DNA of 64,000 bases from Streptomyces erythrochromogenes (GCF_036170895.1 NZ_CP108036.1:5387501-5451500), one strand, 5' to 3'. Counted from the stretch's first letter, positions 44,363-54,674 are shown. Notes: generated by a model not told the origin, from the letters alone. Numbers and translations are program-made.

Positions 44363-44923
44363 TCAGGCCATGTCTGCGGGGACGCCAATGCTCTGGCGCA
44401 TGATGCGGCGCATCTCGCTGAGCTGATCCCAAAGCTCCACGATCTGAGTGTGCGCCTGCTCCAGGGACTCACCTTCCCGGCGTGGCGGGAATCCGCCATC
44501 GAGACGCTTGAGGACCCCGTATATCCGGCTGAGCCTGCGATGGACGTCATCAGCAATGGCAAGCACGTCATCCGAGGCCCGCATCTGCGCCTCGGAGTAC
44601 CGCGCACGGTGCTCGCGCCGGGCGTCGTCCAGCCGCGACCTCAGGTCATCTGTGGCTCGGCCGGACCTGAGCGCGTACCAGAAGTTGTTCAGCTCAGAGT
44701 GGTAGTCCAGGGAAGCGGTGTTCAGCATGACGTAGCAGTCCCGAACGGCCTCCACCATCGCCCGCTTCGTCTCGTACTGCCGCTCCTCGGTGCGCTGCCG
44801 CTCGGAGCGGTCCAACTCCTTGGACTTGGCCTTCTCGGCGAGCCGCTGCGTCAGGAGTCCTGACACAAGCGTGCCGACGATACCCAGGAAGGCGATCACC
44901 AACGGAACCACCGTGCTGCTCAT
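44363..44923 (-). CDS. Membrane-anchored coiled-coil protein of unknown function
   Basis: A 186-residue protein. One membrane segment lies at the N-terminus (VVPLVIAFLGIVGTLVSGLL, residues 5-24), followed by a charged coiled coil (TQRLAEKAKSKELDRSERQR, then EERQYETKRAMVEAVRDCY) and more helices to the C-terminus. The ATG at 44923 has GAGGG nine bases upstream. Base composition is lower in GC (about 60 percent in some 60-base stretches) than the flanking core genes, and it lies next to an integrase remnant, so it may be cargo of an old integrated element. No known domain is recognised. Confidence 0.7.
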   Translation of the reverse strand: MSSTVVPLVIAFLGIVGTLVSGLLTQRLAEKAKSKELDRSERQRTEERQYETKRAMVEAVRDCYVMLNTASLDYHSELNNFWYALRSGRATDDLRSRLDDARREHRARYSEAQMRASDDVLAIADDVHRRLSRIYGVLKRLDGGFPPRREGESLEQAHTQIVELWDQLSEMRRIMRQSIGVPADMA

Positions 44924-45060
44924 TCTGAACCACCCTCTCTGGCCGCTTCGAGTATGTCGGTGCCACGCCGCCACGCCCGGCATCCCGCGACGGTCGCAGA
45001 GAACACCCGGGAGCGGAGAGCGGCGCTGCGGATCAGTACCCGCAGGACGGCCTGAGTCTG

Positions 45061-45420
45061 CCTGCCGGCCCACCGACCACTCACCGGCTCCCATCCCGTC
45101 CGCCGTCGACTGAGCTGATCGGGCTGTACCGGCGGGACGTCGCCCCGGAGAGCGGGACTGTTCGCGTCCGCCGTCAGTCGCCGAGCCGGGCAACGGGCAG
45201 CGAGATCAAGGCGCCGCCGAGCGCCTGTGACACAAGGCGTGGCGAGGACGGGTCACAGCACCGCTCCCGCGCCGCGCTGATCCACCAGCACGCCGGCGCC
45301 GACCGGGACCGCTTGATCGCCGACGCGCTGGGCGAGCTCGTCCGGGGCGCGCGAGAGGGCACGGGGGAGGGGAACGGGCACGCCGGACCGATTCGGCCCC
45401 GGGAACGACCAAGGGCCAGG
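45061..45420 (+). pseudogene. Tyrosine-type integrase remnant beside tRNA-Gly
   Basis: One frame (codons in step with 45061) shows TELIGLYRRDVAPESGTVRVRRQ, the pattern before the catalytic box of Streptomyces element integrases. It then shows GSEIKAPPS and, after an in-frame loss of about 100 residues, SRAALIHQHAGADRDRLIADAL, the C-terminal pattern usually reading SRAALIYQHATSDRDR. The catalytic Tyr is replaced by His (codon 45283-45285) and the Arg-His-x-x-Arg region is deleted. The frame runs into the tRNA-Gly 3' end, the normal attachment site of such elements. The rest of 44924-45460 holds no other gene I can support. Confidence 0.75.
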
Positions 45421-45449
45421 TGGAGGAGATGTCCTCTGACCTGGCCCTT
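45411..45449 (-). terminator. Terminator of tRNA-Gly
   Basis: AAGGGCCAGGT and its complement form a perfect 11-bp stem with a partly paired interior (GAGGA/TCCTC), 11 bases past the tRNA 3' end. Confidence 0.7.
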
Positions 45450-45459
45450 CAGTACTCAG

Positions 45460-45530
45460 AGCGGGCGACGGGAATCGAACCCGCGTAGCTAGTTTGGAAG
45501 ACTAGGGCTCTACCATTGAGCTACGCCCGC
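45460..45530 (-). tRNA. tRNA-Gly (anticodon TCC)
   Basis: A 71-base tRNA: 7-bp acceptor GCGGGCG/CGCCCGC with discriminator T, D arm GCTC/GAGC, anticodon stem CTAGT/ACTAG around CTTCCAA (anticodon TCC), T arm GCGGG-TTCGATT-CCCGT. The CCA end is not encoded. A TAGGAT -10-like box lies 40 bases upstream. An integrase remnant abuts its 3' end. Confidence 0.96.
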
Positions 45531-45698
45531 ATTGCGTGCGCCGCAGGTCCGGGGACCCTGGCACGGACAGCATCCTAGCGGGTCGTTCCGGCGGATCGCA
45601 CACCACATTCCGTGCCCGCGCCGCGGCCTGTCCGAAATGGCTCTGGAAACACCGCGCATCAGAGGGTCTCCGGGCATGTACCCTACGTGTCGCACCGA

Positions 45699-45775
45699 CG
45701 GGGTGTGGCGCAGCTTGGTAGCGCGTCCGCTTTGGGAGCGGAAGGTCGTCGGTTCGAATCCGGCCACCCCGACCA
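45699..45775 (+). tRNA. tRNA-Pro (anticodon TGG)
   Basis: A 77-base tRNA including an encoded CCA. Acceptor CGGGGTG/CACCCCG, D arm GCGC/GCGC, anticodon stem TCCGC/GCGGA around TTTGGGA (anticodon TGG), T arm GTCGG-TTCGAAT-CCGGC. It is divergent from tRNA-Gly; the 168 bases between them hold only promoter-like sequence (TACCCT at about 45678). Confidence 0.96.
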
Positions 45776-45927
45776 CCGCAAGATCGCGTTGTGGGCTGAT
45801 TGCCGCTTGCGGCTACTATGCAAGCTGCGTGCCCGTGTGTCTGATGTACCGGGCCGAAGTCCGCTGAACCGCTGAATCGCAGCGAGACGGCAGATCCCCC
45901 AGCAGTCAGCCACAAGGAGACCGAACC

Positions 45928-47322
45928 GTGAAGAGCGCCGTTGAGACCCTGAACCCGACGCGGGTTCGGCTCACTGTTGAGGTGCCCTTCGAGGAGCTCA
46001 AGGACAGCCTCGACGCGGCGTACAAGAAGATCAACCAGCAGGTCACGGTGAAGGGCTTCCGCAAGGGCAAGATCCCGGCCCGCGTCATCGACCAGCGCTT
46101 CGGCCGCGGTGCGGTGCTGGAGGAGGCCGTCAACGACGCCCTCCCGAAGTTCTACACCGAGGCCGTCAACGAGGCCGACCTGAACCCGCTGGGCCAGCCC
46201 GAGGTCGACATCACCGAGCTGAAGGACGGCGAGCTGCTGGCCTTCACCGCCGAGGTCGACGTGCGTCCCGAGATCGAGATCCCGGACTACTCCGGCATCG
46301 AGGTCGAGGTCGACGCCATCGAGGTCTCCGACGAGGACGTCGAGAAGTCCGTCGAGCAGCTGCGGGGCCGCTTCGCGTCCACCAAGGACGTCGAGCGCGC
46401 CGCCGCCGAGGGTGACGTCGTCACCCTCGACCTCGAGGCCAAGGTCGACGGCGAGGTGCTGCCCGACGGCGTCGCCTCCGACGTCTCCTACACGATCGGC
46501 TCGGGCGAGCTGCTCGAGGGCATCGACGAGGCCGTCACGGGCCTGGAGGCCGGTGGCGAGGCCACCTTCACCTCGCAGCTGAAGGGCGGCTCCGCCGAGG
46601 GCAAGGACGCCGAGGTCACCGTCAAGGTCACCAAGGTCTCCGCCAAGGAGCTCCCGGAGCTGGACGACGAGTTCGCCCAGATGGCGAGCGAGTTCGACAC
46701 CCTCGAGGACCTCAAGGCGGACAGCCGCAAGCGCCTCGAGAACATGAAGCAGTACGACCAGGCCACGCAGGCCCAGGAGCGCGTCCTGGAGAAGCTGCTG
46801 GAGCTCGTCGAGGTGCCGATCCCCGAGAAGCTGCTCGAGGACGAGGTCAACACCCGCAAGCACAACCTGGAGCACCACCAGCTCGGCCAGATGGGCCTGG
46901 ACCTGGCGAAGTACCTGGAGTTCCAGGGCAAGACGGTCGAGGAGTTCGACGCCGAGACCAAGGACCAGGCGATCAAGGGCATCAAGACCCAGTTCGTCCT
47001 GGACGCCCTGGTCAACAAGGAGAAGCTGGGCGTCAACCAGGAGGAGCTCACCGAGCACCTCATGCGCCGTGCCCAGTCCTCCGGCATGTCCCCCGACCAG
47101 TTCGCCCAGGCCGTCGTCGAGGGTGGCCAGGTCCCGATGCTGGTCGGCGAGGTCGCCCGCGGCAAGGCCCTCGCGGTCGTCGTCGAGGCCGCCAAGGTCG
47201 TCGACACCAACGGTGACGTCGTGGACCTCTCCGACGACGAGGACGAGGTCGAGACGGCCGCCGAGACCGTCGAGGCCGCCGTTGACGGCGACGACGAGGT
47301 CAAGGCCGACGAGGCCAAGTAA
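45928..47322 (+). CDS. tig: Trigger factor, ribosome-associated chaperone and prolyl isomerase
   Basis: A 464-residue trigger factor that binds nascent chains at the ribosome exit. The N-terminal ribosome-binding domain has the [17 protein letters not shown] signature (about residues 44-60). An FKBP-type domain lies near 160-245 ([38 protein letters not shown]) and a helical C-terminal chaperone domain follows, with an acidic tail ([16 protein letters not shown]). The GTG at 45928 follows AAGGAGA. Placement next to clpP1-clpP2-clpX is the usual bacterial grouping of co-translational folding with proteolysis. Confidence 0.98.
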   Translation: MKSAVETLNPTRVRLTVEVPFEELKDSLDAAYKKINQQVTVKGFRKGKIPARVIDQRFGRGAVLEEAVNDALPKFYTEAVNEADLNPLGQPEVDITELKDGELLAFTAEVDVRPEIEIPDYSGIEVEVDAIEVSDEDVEKSVEQLRGRFASTKDVERAAAEGDVVTLDLEAKVDGEVLPDGVASDVSYTIGSGELLEGIDEAVTGLEAGGEATFTSQLKGGSAEGKDAEVTVKVTKVSAKELPELDDEFAQMASEFDTLEDLKADSRKRLENMKQYDQATQAQERVLEKLLELVEVPIPEKLLEDEVNTRKHNLEHHQLGQMGLDLAKYLEFQGKTVEEFDAETKDQAIKGIKTQFVLDALVNKEKLGVNQEELTEHLMRRAQSSGMSPDQFAQAVVEGGQVPMLVGEVARGKALAVVVEAAKVVDTNGDVVDLSDDEDEVETAAETVEAAVDGDDEVKADEAK

Positions 47323-47354
47323 CACCCCGGGCGAAGCCCGCTGAGCAGTGCCCC

Positions 47355-47388
47355 GAAGGGCCCGGACGCAGCCGCGTCCGGGCCCTTC
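47355..47388 (+). terminator. Terminator of tig
   Basis: A perfect 15-bp stem (GAAGGGCCCGGACGC, loop AGCC) 32 bases after the stop, separating tig from the clpP promoter region. Confidence 0.82.
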
Positions 47389-47441
47389 TGCACAGCCGCA
47401 GCAAGGCCGCGGCCAGGCCTCCGCAGGGCTTCCGGAGCTTG

Positions 47442-47455
47442 CGCTCCGAGCGAAC
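47442..47455. promoter_or_regulatory. ClgR-type operator upstream of clpP1
   Basis: On the minus strand the sequence is GTTCGC, TCGGA, GCG, matching the GTTCGC-N5-GCG pattern I recall for ClgR, the activator of clp genes in Streptomyces. It lies about 165 bases upstream of the clpP1 start; a TAGGGT -10-like box is near 47494. The 298-base gap 47323-47620 otherwise holds only the tig terminator. Confidence 0.68.
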
Positions 47456-47620
47456 AGTTCGGGAAGCGGGATGGCGTTGTCCGACCTGCGCGTTAGGGTC
47501 CATGAATACGAGGGCACGTGATTACCCGGGCGTCGGCGGACCCGTCCGCTCCGGCTGGACCGCGCCCCAGAACGAGACGCTGAGACGGCACATGGCCGTC
47601 GGAGACGAGCAGGTGGATAC

Positions 47621-48238
47621 GTGACGAATCTGAAGCCTTACGCCGCGGGTGAGCCGTCCATCGGTGGCGGCCTCGGCGACCATGTCTACAACCGGCTGCT
47701 CGGCGAGCGCATCATCTTCCTCGGCCAGCAGGTCGACGACGACATCGCCAACAAGATCACCGCGCAGCTCCTGCTCCTGGCCGCCGAGCCGGAGAAGGAC
47801 ATCTACCTCTACATCAACAGCCCCGGTGGCTCGGTGACGGCCGGCATGGCCGTCTACGACACCATGCAGTACATCCCCAACGACGTCGTGACCATCGGCA
47901 TGGGCATGGCGGCCTCGATGGGACAGTTCCTGCTCACCGGTGGCGCCAAGGGCAAGCGCTTCGCCCTGCCGAACACCGACATCCTGATGCACCAGGGCTC
48001 CGCCGGCATCGGCGGCACCGCGTCGGACATCAAGATCCAGGCCCAGTACCTGCTGCGCACCAAGCAGCGGATGGCCGAGATCACCGCGTTCCACTCGGGC
48101 CAGACCGTCGAGGCGATCATCCGCGACGGCGACCGCGACCGCTGGTTCACCTCCGAGGAGGCCAAGGAGTACGGCCTCATCGACGAGATCATCTCGGCCG
48201 CGTCCAACGTTCCGGGCGGCGGCGGCACCGGGGCCTGA
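47621..48238 (+). CDS. clpP1: ATP-dependent Clp protease proteolytic subunit 1
   Basis: A 205-residue ClpP serine peptidase. The catalytic triad is Ser99 ([10 protein letters not shown]), His124 ([10 protein letters not shown]) and Asp173 ([11 protein letters not shown]). It should assemble with ClpP2 into the tetradecameric chamber fed by ClpX or ClpC. The oligomer contact [19 protein letters not shown] is intact. The GTG at 47621 has a weak AGGTGGA upstream and gives the expected MTNL start. It precedes clpP2 by 55 bases in the same direction, a standard actinobacterial pair, and a ClgR-type site lies upstream. Confidence 0.97.
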   Translation: MTNLKPYAAGEPSIGGGLGDHVYNRLLGERIIFLGQQVDDDIANKITAQLLLLAAEPEKDIYLYINSPGGSVTAGMAVYDTMQYIPNDVVTIGMGMAASMGQFLLTGGAKGKRFALPNTDILMHQGSAGIGGTASDIKIQAQYLLRTKQRMAEITAFHSGQTVEAIIRDGDRDRWFTSEEAKEYGLIDEIISAASNVPGGGGTGA

Positions 48239-48293
48239 TCCCGGTAACCACCGTCAGTACCCAGCAGCCGACAGCCCGCAGAACGCCACCAGG

Positions 48294-48962
48294 ATGGTGA
48301 ACACCCAGATGCAGAACAATTTCTCCGCGAGCGGCCTCTACTCCGGCCCGCAGGTGGACAACCGCTACGTCATCCCGCGCTTCGTGGAGCGCACCTCGCA
48401 GGGCGTGCGCGAGTACGACCCGTACGCGAAGCTCTTCGAGGAGCGCGTGATCTTCCTCGGCGTGCAGATCGACGACGCCTCGGCCAACGACGTCATGGCG
48501 CAGCTGCTGTGCCTGGAGTCGATGGACCCGGACCGCGACATCTCGATCTACATCAACAGCCCCGGCGGCTCCTTCACCGCGCTGACGGCGATCTACGACA
48601 CGATGCAGTTCGTGAAGCCGGACATCCAGACGGTCTGCATGGGCCAGGCGGCCTCCGCCGCCGCGGTCCTGCTCGCCGCCGGCACGCCCGGCAAGCGCAT
48701 GGCCCTGCCGAACGCCCGCGTGCTGATCCACCAGCCCTCCGGCGGCACCGGCCGTGAGCAGCTCTCGGACCTCGAGATCGCGGCCAACGAGATCCTGCGC
48801 ATGCGCGACCAGCTGGAGACCATGCTGGCCAAGCACTCGACGACGCCGATCGAGAAGATCCGCGACGACATCGAGCGCGACAAGATCCTGACGGCCGAGG
48901 ACGCCCTCGCGTACGGCCTGATCGACCAGATCATCTCCACCCGCAAGAGCAACAAGCTCTGA
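48294..48962 (+). CDS. clpP2: ATP-dependent Clp protease proteolytic subunit 2
   Basis: A 222-residue second ClpP with triad motifs [16 protein letters not shown] (Ser), [14 protein letters not shown] (His) and [13 protein letters not shown] (Asp). The longer N-terminus ([25 protein letters not shown]) is typical of actinobacterial ClpP2. The exact start is uncertain: ATG 48294, GTG 48297 and ATG 48309 are in frame and none has a well-spaced ribosome site. It is downstream of clpP1 and followed by a hairpin before clpX. Confidence 0.96.
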   Translation: MVNTQMQNNFSASGLYSGPQVDNRYVIPRFVERTSQGVREYDPYAKLFEERVIFLGVQIDDASANDVMAQLLCLESMDPDRDISIYINSPGGSFTALTAIYDTMQFVKPDIQTVCMGQAASAAAVLLAAGTPGKRMALPNARVLIHQPSGGTGREQLSDLEIAANEILRMRDQLETMLAKHSTTPIEKIRDDIERDKILTAEDALAYGLIDQIISTRKSNKL

Positions 48963-49020
48963 CCCTTGCCGCCAGTTGGCGCGGGCACACCACCGGATTC
49001 GGCGATGTGAACCACGTCAA

Positions 49021-49042
49021 GGGGGCCCCGCACGGGGCCCCC
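49021..49042 (+). terminator. Hairpin between clpP2 and clpX
   Basis: A 9-bp GGGGGCCCC stem with loop GCAC, 58 bases after clpP2. It suggests that clpX is transcribed mainly from its own promoter in the following 70 bases. Confidence 0.7.
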
Positions 49043-49115
49043 GGCAAGGTACCGTCGGATATGAGGCACCAGGAGCGCTGAACCAGGCGTCTCCCAGGCG
49101 AAGGGGAAGCACCTC

Positions 49116-50402
49116 GTGGCACGCATCGGTGACGGCGGCGATCTGCTCAAGTGCTCGTTCTGCGGAAAGAGCCAGAAGCAGGTGAAGAAGCTCATCGCAG
49201 GACCCGGTGTGTACATCTGCGACGAGTGCATCGACCTCTGCAACGAGATCATCGAAGAGGAGCTCGCGGAGACCTCCGAGGTCCGGTGGGAGGAACTCCC
49301 CAAGCCCCGTGAGATCTACGAGTTCCTGGAGAGCTACGTCGTCGGCCAGGAGCCGGCGAAGAAGGCGCTCTCCGTAGCGGTCTACAACCACTACAAGCGG
49401 GTCCAGGCCGGCGAGAACGGCGGCGCGCAGGGCCGCGAGGACGCGATCGAGCTCGCGAAGTCCAACATCCTGCTGCTGGGCCCCACGGGCTCCGGCAAGA
49501 CGCTCCTCGCGCAGACCCTGGCCCGCATGCTGAACGTCCCGTTCGCCATCGCCGACGCGACGGCGCTGACGGAGGCCGGGTACGTCGGCGAGGACGTCGA
49601 GAACATCCTGCTGAAGCTGATCCAGGCCGCCGACTACGACGTCAAGAAGGCCGAGACCGGGATCATCTACATCGACGAGATCGACAAGGTCGCCCGCAAG
49701 AGCGAGAACCCGTCGATCACGCGCGACGTGAGCGGCGAGGGCGTGCAGCAGGCCCTGCTGAAGATCCTGGAGGGCACGACGGCGTCGGTGCCCCCGCAGG
49801 GCGGCCGCAAGCACCCGCACCAGGAGTTCATCCAGATCGACACGACGAACGTGCTCTTCATCGTGGGCGGCGCCTTCGCCGGCCTGGAGAAGATCATCGA
49901 GTCGCGCGCGGGCGCCAAGGGCATCGGTTTCGGGGCGACGATCCGCTCCAAGCGCGAGATCGAGGCCAGCGACCAGTTCCAGGAGGTCATGCCGGAGGAC
50001 CTGGTGAAGTTCGGGATGATCCCCGAGTTCATCGGCCGTCTCCCCGTCATCACCTCGGTCCACAACCTGGACCGCGAGGCCCTGCTCCAGATCCTCATCG
50101 AGCCGCGCAACGCGCTGGTGAAGCAGTACCAGCGGCTGTTCGAACTCGACGGTGTCGAGCTGGACTTCGAGCGCGAGGCGCTGGAGGCCATCGCGGACCA
50201 GGCGATCCTCCGCCAGACGGGCGCGCGCGGCCTGCGCGCCATCATGGAGGAGGTCCTGATGTCGGTGATGTACGAGGTCCCGTCCCGCAAGGACGTGGCC
50301 CGCGTGGTCATCACCGCGGACGTGGTCCGCTCCAACGTCAACCCGACGCTGGTCCCGCGCATCGTCCCGAAGGACCAGGGCCCGCACGAGAAGTCGGCCT
50401 AG
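49116..50402 (+). CDS. clpX: ATP-dependent Clp protease ATP-binding subunit ClpX
   Basis: A 428-residue AAA+ unfoldase that delivers substrates to ClpP. An N-terminal four-Cys zinc domain ([16 protein letters not shown], residues about 12-38) recognises substrates and adaptors. The AAA+ core has Walker [11 protein letters not shown] with Lys128, Walker [10 protein letters not shown], sensor-type [14 protein letters not shown] and the ClpP-binding IGF-type loop region KGIGFGATI. The GTG at 49116 follows AAGGGGAAG. It completes the tig-clpP1-clpP2-clpX cluster. Confidence 0.98.
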   Translation: MARIGDGGDLLKCSFCGKSQKQVKKLIAGPGVYICDECIDLCNEIIEEELAETSEVRWEELPKPREIYEFLESYVVGQEPAKKALSVAVYNHYKRVQAGENGGAQGREDAIELAKSNILLLGPTGSGKTLLAQTLARMLNVPFAIADATALTEAGYVGEDVENILLKLIQAADYDVKKAETGIIYIDEIDKVARKSENPSITRDVSGEGVQQALLKILEGTTASVPPQGGRKHPHQEFIQIDTTNVLFIVGGAFAGLEKIIESRAGAKGIGFGATIRSKREIEASDQFQEVMPEDLVKFGMIPEFIGRLPVITSVHNLDREALLQILIEPRNALVKQYQRLFELDGVELDFEREALEAIADQAILRQTGARGLRAIMEEVLMSVMYEVPSRKDVARVVITADVVRSNVNPTLVPRIVPKDQGPHEKSA

Positions 50403-50415
50403 CCGCACGGCAGTA

Positions 50416-50453
50416 CGCAGAAGGGGCGCCCCGAACGGGGCGCCCCTTCTGCG
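50416..50453. terminator. Bidirectional terminator after clpX
   Basis: A perfect 18-bp stem (CGCAGAAGGGGCGCCCCG, loop AA) lies between the convergent stops of clpX and the small secreted protein. Confidence 0.85.
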
Positions 50454-50468
50454 TAAGGCGGCTGAGCG

Positions 50469-50765
50469 TCAGGCCTGGAGGCAAATACCGAAGCGGTGGT
50501 TCCAGTTGCTGATGCCGGCCCTCTCCAGGTGCTTCATGCACCCGTCGTTGGGGCTCTTCCACGGCTTGGAGAAGGTGGCTTCGATGGCCGGGAAGCCGCA
50601 GGCGCCGGCGACCTTGGGGCCGGCGATGTAGCCCAGGGCCTTGGCCGTGTTCATGCAGTCGCGTCCCGCCGCAGAAGCGGGCGCGGCGGCGGCCACCGGG
50701 ACGGCGACGGCGGCCGCCGTCAGGAGCAGGGATGCGACGAAACGCTTGGTCTTCACGCTTGCCAT
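50469..50765 (-). CDS. Small secreted four-cysteine protein
   Basis: A 98-residue exported protein: basic start KTKR, hydrophobic core, and a signal peptidase I site near APASAAG (residue 33). The mature 65 residues carry four Cys (DCMNTAK, ACGFPA, GCMKHL, GICLQA) that can form two disulfides, and read like a small compact extracellular protein. The ATG at 50765 follows GGAGAAACC. I do not recognise a characterised family. It lies between clpX and a PYGQ-repeat membrane protein. Confidence 0.8.
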   Translation of the reverse strand: MASVKTKRFVASLLLTAAAVAVPVAAAAPASAAGRDCMNTAKALGYIAGPKVAGACGFPAIEATFSKPWKSPNDGCMKHLERAGISNWNHRFGICLQA

Positions 50766-50890
50766 GGTTTCTCCAGGGATGAGCAGGAGTGTCCGGTCAG
50801 GCGTGATTGGATCACAAGATCATTTAAGGGGCCAACTCGCTTTTCGCCGACCGTCATTCGCATGCGCCGCCCGGCGGTGACGCCGTCGGG

Positions 50891-51832
50891 TCAGGCCTTG
50901 GTGCGGCTGGTGTTGTAGAGCTTCGCCGCCAGTGCCGCCACCTCGTCGAGGGTGCCGCTGCTGCCGCCGAGTACGAGGGCGGCGGGATCGGCGGCGTTGA
51001 TGCCGACCAGGGTCGAGTGGTCTCCCCAGGCGCACGAGGGGATTTCCATGTCCTTGGGCGTCTTGCCCGTGGTGGGCTTGGTGCTGATCATCTTGATGTT
51101 GGCGCACTTCATCACGGCGCCCTTGAACCCGTCCGGAGTGAATTCTTTCGGGGTGCCGACCAGTTCGTACTTGAAGCCGAGCTTCTCGGTCTCCTTGTTG
51201 TTCTGGCCGATGCCGGCGTAGTAGCCGTCGACCGCCTTCTCCGGGTCGGCAATGTCGCCCCACAGGCCGTTGGCCGCGAGCTGCTTGCCCTTGCCGTCCG
51301 TGCCGATCTGGTACTTGGCGGTCGCGTTGTGCGCGTTCTGCACGCCGAGCGCCTCGGCTTTGGTCTTCCCCTCGCCGGTGACCGGGGTGTCCGTCGAGGG
51401 AGCGCCGGTGGTGTCCGGCGCCTTCTGGTAGCTGTCGAGCGAGGCGGGGTAGGCGAGCTTGTAGCCCTTGGTGTCGGAGCCCACCGACCCGGCGCCGCCG
51501 CCTAGGAGGTACCAGCCGCCGCCTGCGATGACAGCCACCGCGACGACCGCGGCGATGATCACGCCGGTCTTGGACTTCTTCGGGGGCTGGCCGCCGTACG
51601 GGGCCTGCTGCGGGTGGCCGTAGGGCGGGGTAGGCGGCTGCTGGGGGTAGCCCTGAGGGGGGACGCCCGGCTGCTGCGGATAGCCGTAGCCCGGCTGCGG
51701 GGGCGCGGGCTGGCCGTACGGGCCCGGCTGCGCGGCCTGGCCGTACGGGCCGGGCGGCGGCGGGGGCTGCTGCCCGTACGGTCCCGGCTGCTGAGGCTGC
51801 TGTCCGTAAGGCCCCGGCTGGTTGTAGCTCAT
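50891..51832 (-). CDS. PYGQ-repeat membrane protein with extracellular domain
   Basis: A 313-residue protein with a cytosolic N-terminus of about 85 residues made of repeated PGPYGQQP and PQQP units. One membrane segment follows (TGVIIAAVVAVAVIAGGGWYLLGG, about 88-111), then an extracellular C-terminal domain (KGYKLAYPASLDSYQKAPD to the end) with two Cys (KCANI, SCAWGD) that probably form a disulfide. Such proline-rich, single-span proteins are common in Streptomyces; the function of the outer domain is unknown. The ATG at 51832 has AGAGGGGGA upstream. It is divergent from valS. Confidence 0.82.
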   Translation of the reverse strand: MSYNQPGPYGQQPQQPGPYGQQPPPPPGPYGQAAQPGPYGQPAPPQPGYGYPQQPGVPPQGYPQQPPTPPYGHPQQAPYGGQPPKKSKTGVIIAAVVAVAVIAGGGWYLLGGGAGSVGSDTKGYKLAYPASLDSYQKAPDTTGAPSTDTPVTGEGKTKAEALGVQNAHNATAKYQIGTDGKGKQLAANGLWGDIADPEKAVDGYYAGIGQNNKETEKLGFKYELVGTPKEFTPDGFKGAVMKCANIKMISTKPTTGKTPKDMEIPSCAWGDHSTLVGINAADPAALVLGGSSGTLDEVAALAAKLYNTSRTKA

Positions 51833-51959
51833 CCCGCGTCCCCCTCTGAGGTTGCTTATACGTTCCTCACATCCTGTCTGAAGCCGAAGCCCGGCAGGGC
51901 GCCGGGCCCCTCCCCAACCGGTTTCATGACTGGACTGTTACGGCCCTAAACTGAGCCCC

Positions 51960-54581
51960 GTGACCGAGAACACGCAGACACCCAGCAGCCCCCACTCCGA
52001 ACTGCCGACCGCCTACACGCCGGCCGATGTAGAGGGGAAGCTCTACGAGCGCTGGGTAGAGCGTGGGTACTTCACGGCCGATCCCGCGAGCGAGAAGCCC
52101 CCGTACACCATCGTCATCCCGCCGCCGAACGTCACCGGCTCCCTGCACCTGGGGCACGCCTTCCAGCACACGCTCATGGACGCCCTGACCCGTCGCAAGC
52201 GGATGCAGGGTCACGAGTCGCTGTGGCTGCCCGGCATGGACCACGCCGGCATCGCCACCCAGAACAAGGTCGAGCAGCAGCTCGCCGAGGAGGGCAAGTC
52301 CCGCCACGACCTGGGCCGCGAGGCGTTCGTCGAGCGCGTCTGGCAGTGGAAGGAAGAGTACGGCGGCAAGATCCTCGGCCAGATGCGCCGCCTCGGCGAC
52401 GGCGTCGACTGGTCCCGCGAGCGCTTCACCATGGACGAAGGCCTGTCCAAGGCCGTCCAGACCATCTTCAAGAAGCTCTACGACGACGGCCTGATCTACC
52501 GCGCCGAGCGCATCATCAACTGGTGCCCCCGCTGTCTGACGGCCATCTCCGACATCGAGGTGGAGTACCAGGAGGACGCGGGCGAGCTCGTCTCCATCCA
52601 GTACGGGGAGGGCGAGGACACCCTCGTCGTCGCCACCACCCGCGCCGAGACGATGCTCGGTGACACCGCCGTCGCCGTCCACCCGGACGACGAGCGCTAC
52701 AAGCACCTCGTCGGCAAGCAGATCAAGCTGCCGCTGACCGACCGCACCATCCCGGTCGTCGCGGACACGCACGTCGACCCCGAGTTCGGCACCGGCTGCG
52801 TCAAGGTGACGCCCGCCCACGACCCGAACGACTTCGCCATCGGGCAGCGCCACAACCTGCCCAACATGACGATCATGGACGAGCGCGGTGTCATCACCGT
52901 CCACGGTCCCTTCCTCGGCCTGGACCGCTACGAGGCCCGATCCGCGGTCGTCGGCGCGCTGCGCGAGCAGGGCCGCATCGTCGCGGAGAAGCGCCCGTAC
53001 CTGCACTCCGTCGGACACTGTTCGCGCTGCAGCACCACCGTCGAGCCGCGCCTGTCCCTCCAGTGGTGGGTCAAGGTCGAGACCCTCGCCAAGAACGCCG
53101 GTGACGCGGTCCGCGACGGCCGGGTCGCGATCCACCCGGTGGAGATGGAGAAGCGCTACTTCGACTGGGTCGACAACCTCAACGACTGGTGCATCTCGCG
53201 CCAGCTCTGGTGGGGCCACCGCATCCCGATCTGGTACGGCCCGGCCGGCGAGGTCCTCTGCGTCGGACCCGACGACGAGGCGCCGACGGGCGAGGGCTGG
53301 ACCCAGGACACCGACGTCCTGGACACCTGGTTCTCCTCCGGCCTGTGGCCGTTCTCCACGCTCGGCTGGCCGGAGAAGACCCCGGACCTGGAGAAGTTCT
53401 ACTCCACCGACGTCCTGCTCACCGGCCACGACATCATCTTCTTCTGGGTCGCCCGGATGATGATGTTCGGCCTGTACGCCATGGACGGCCAGGCGCCGTT
53501 CAAGACGATCGCGCTGACCGGCCTGGTCCGCGACGAGCGCGGCAAGAAGATGTCGAAGTCCGCGGGCAACGTCGTCGACCCGCTCGACTGGATGGACAAG
53601 TACGGCTCCGACGCAGTCCGGTTCACCCTGGCCAAGGGCGCCAACCCCGGCACCGACGTCCCGATCGGCGAGGACTGGGTCCAGGCGTCCAGCAAGTTCG
53701 CCAACAAGATCTGGAACGCCACGCGCTTCGCGCTGATGAACGGCGCCACGATCGAGGGCGAGCTGCCGCCGGTCGAGCAGCTGTCGGCCACGGACCGCTG
53801 GATCCTCTCCCGCCTGAACAAGACGATCGCGCAGGTCGACGCGTACTACGAGGACTTCCAGTTCTCGAAGCTCAGCGAGGCGCTCTACCACTTCGCGTGG
53901 GACGAGGTCTTCGACTGGTACGTCGAGCTGTCGAAGACGACCTTCTTCGCGGGCGGCGAGCAGGCCAAGGTCTCCGCGCGGGTCCTCGGCGAGGTCCTCG
54001 ACGTCATGCTGCGCCTGCTGCACCCGGTGGTCCCGTTCGTCACCGAGACCCTGTGGACCACCCTCACCGGGCGCGAGTCGCTGGTCGTCGCCGACTGGCC
54101 GAAGGACAGCGGCTTCCGCGACGACGCCGCCGAGGCCGAGATCGGGAGCATCCAGACGCTCACCAAGGAGGTCCGCCGCTTCCGCAAGGAGCAGGGCCTC
54201 GACGACAAGCAGAAGGTCCCGGCCCGCCTGGACCTGACCGGCACCGTGCTGGCCGCCCACGAGGCCGCCATCCGCCAGGTGCTGCGGCTGCAGCCCGAGG
54301 GCGAGTCCTTCAGCGCCACCGCGACCCTCCCGGTCGCCGGCGCCACGGTCGCGCTCGACCTGTCGGGCACCATCGACGTGGACGCCGAGCGCAAGCGCCT
54401 CACCAAGGACCTCGGCGCCGCCGAGAAGGAGAAGCAGCAGGCCGAGGCGAAGCTCGGGAACGAGGCCTTCCTGGCCAAGGCCCCCGACAACGTCGTGGAC
54501 AAGATCAAGGGCCGGCTGGCCAAGGCCGAGGCGGACATCGCCCGGATCCAGGCCCAGCTGGCAGCCCTGCCGGCGGCCTAG
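51960..54581 (+). CDS. valS: Valyl-tRNA synthetase
   Basis: An 873-residue class I aminoacyl-tRNA synthetase charging tRNA-Val. The HIGH motif reads His63-Leu-Gly-His66 (GSLHLGHAF), the editing domain follows ([18 protein letters not shown]), the KMSKS loop is at 530-534, and a C-terminal arm coiled coil ([18 protein letters not shown]) closes the protein. The GTG at 51960 lies seven bases after TAAACT with no Shine-Dalgarno, so a leaderless message is likely. Divergent from the PYGQ gene; a terminator hairpin follows. Confidence 0.98.
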   Translation: MTENTQTPSSPHSELPTAYTPADVEGKLYERWVERGYFTADPASEKPPYTIVIPPPNVTGSLHLGHAFQHTLMDALTRRKRMQGHESLWLPGMDHAGIATQNKVEQQLAEEGKSRHDLGREAFVERVWQWKEEYGGKILGQMRRLGDGVDWSRERFTMDEGLSKAVQTIFKKLYDDGLIYRAERIINWCPRCLTAISDIEVEYQEDAGELVSIQYGEGEDTLVVATTRAETMLGDTAVAVHPDDERYKHLVGKQIKLPLTDRTIPVVADTHVDPEFGTGCVKVTPAHDPNDFAIGQRHNLPNMTIMDERGVITVHGPFLGLDRYEARSAVVGALREQGRIVAEKRPYLHSVGHCSRCSTTVEPRLSLQWWVKVETLAKNAGDAVRDGRVAIHPVEMEKRYFDWVDNLNDWCISRQLWWGHRIPIWYGPAGEVLCVGPDDEAPTGEGWTQDTDVLDTWFSSGLWPFSTLGWPEKTPDLEKFYSTDVLLTGHDIIFFWVARMMMFGLYAMDGQAPFKTIALTGLVRDERGKKMSKSAGNVVDPLDWMDKYGSDAVRFTLAKGANPGTDVPIGEDWVQASSKFANKIWNATRFALMNGATIEGELPPVEQLSATDRWILSRLNKTIAQVDAYYEDFQFSKLSEALYHFAWDEVFDWYVELSKTTFFAGGEQAKVSARVLGEVLDVMLRLLHPVVPFVTETLWTTLTGRESLVVADWPKDSGFRDDAAEAEIGSIQTLTKEVRRFRKEQGLDDKQKVPARLDLTGTVLAAHEAAIRQVLRLQPEGESFSATATLPVAGATVALDLSGTIDVDAERKRLTKDLGAAEKEKQQAEAKLGNEAFLAKAPDNVVDKIKGRLAKAEADIARIQAQLAALPAA

Positions 54582-54602
54582 CAGCCGTTGGACGAGCGAG
54601 AG

Positions 54603-54637
54603 GAGGCCCCTGCACCGGACGACGGTGCGGGGGCCTT
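54603..54637 (+). terminator. Terminator of valS
   Basis: AGGCCCCTGCACC pairs with GGTGCGGGGGCCT (one G-T pair) around GGACGAC, 22 bases past the stop. Confidence 0.75.
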
Positions 54638-54674
54638 CGCCGTGCGCCGCGACGCTGCGCGGCTCGGCGCGGGG

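Noticed and set aside
45502..47517. Long open frame on the minus strand opposite tig
   Set aside because: It mirrors tig codon structure and GC bias; composition is low-complexity and no start signal or family match is visible.
51900..51959. T-box or amino-acid attenuator before valS
   Set aside because: The start appears leaderless and no T-box specifier stem is visible.
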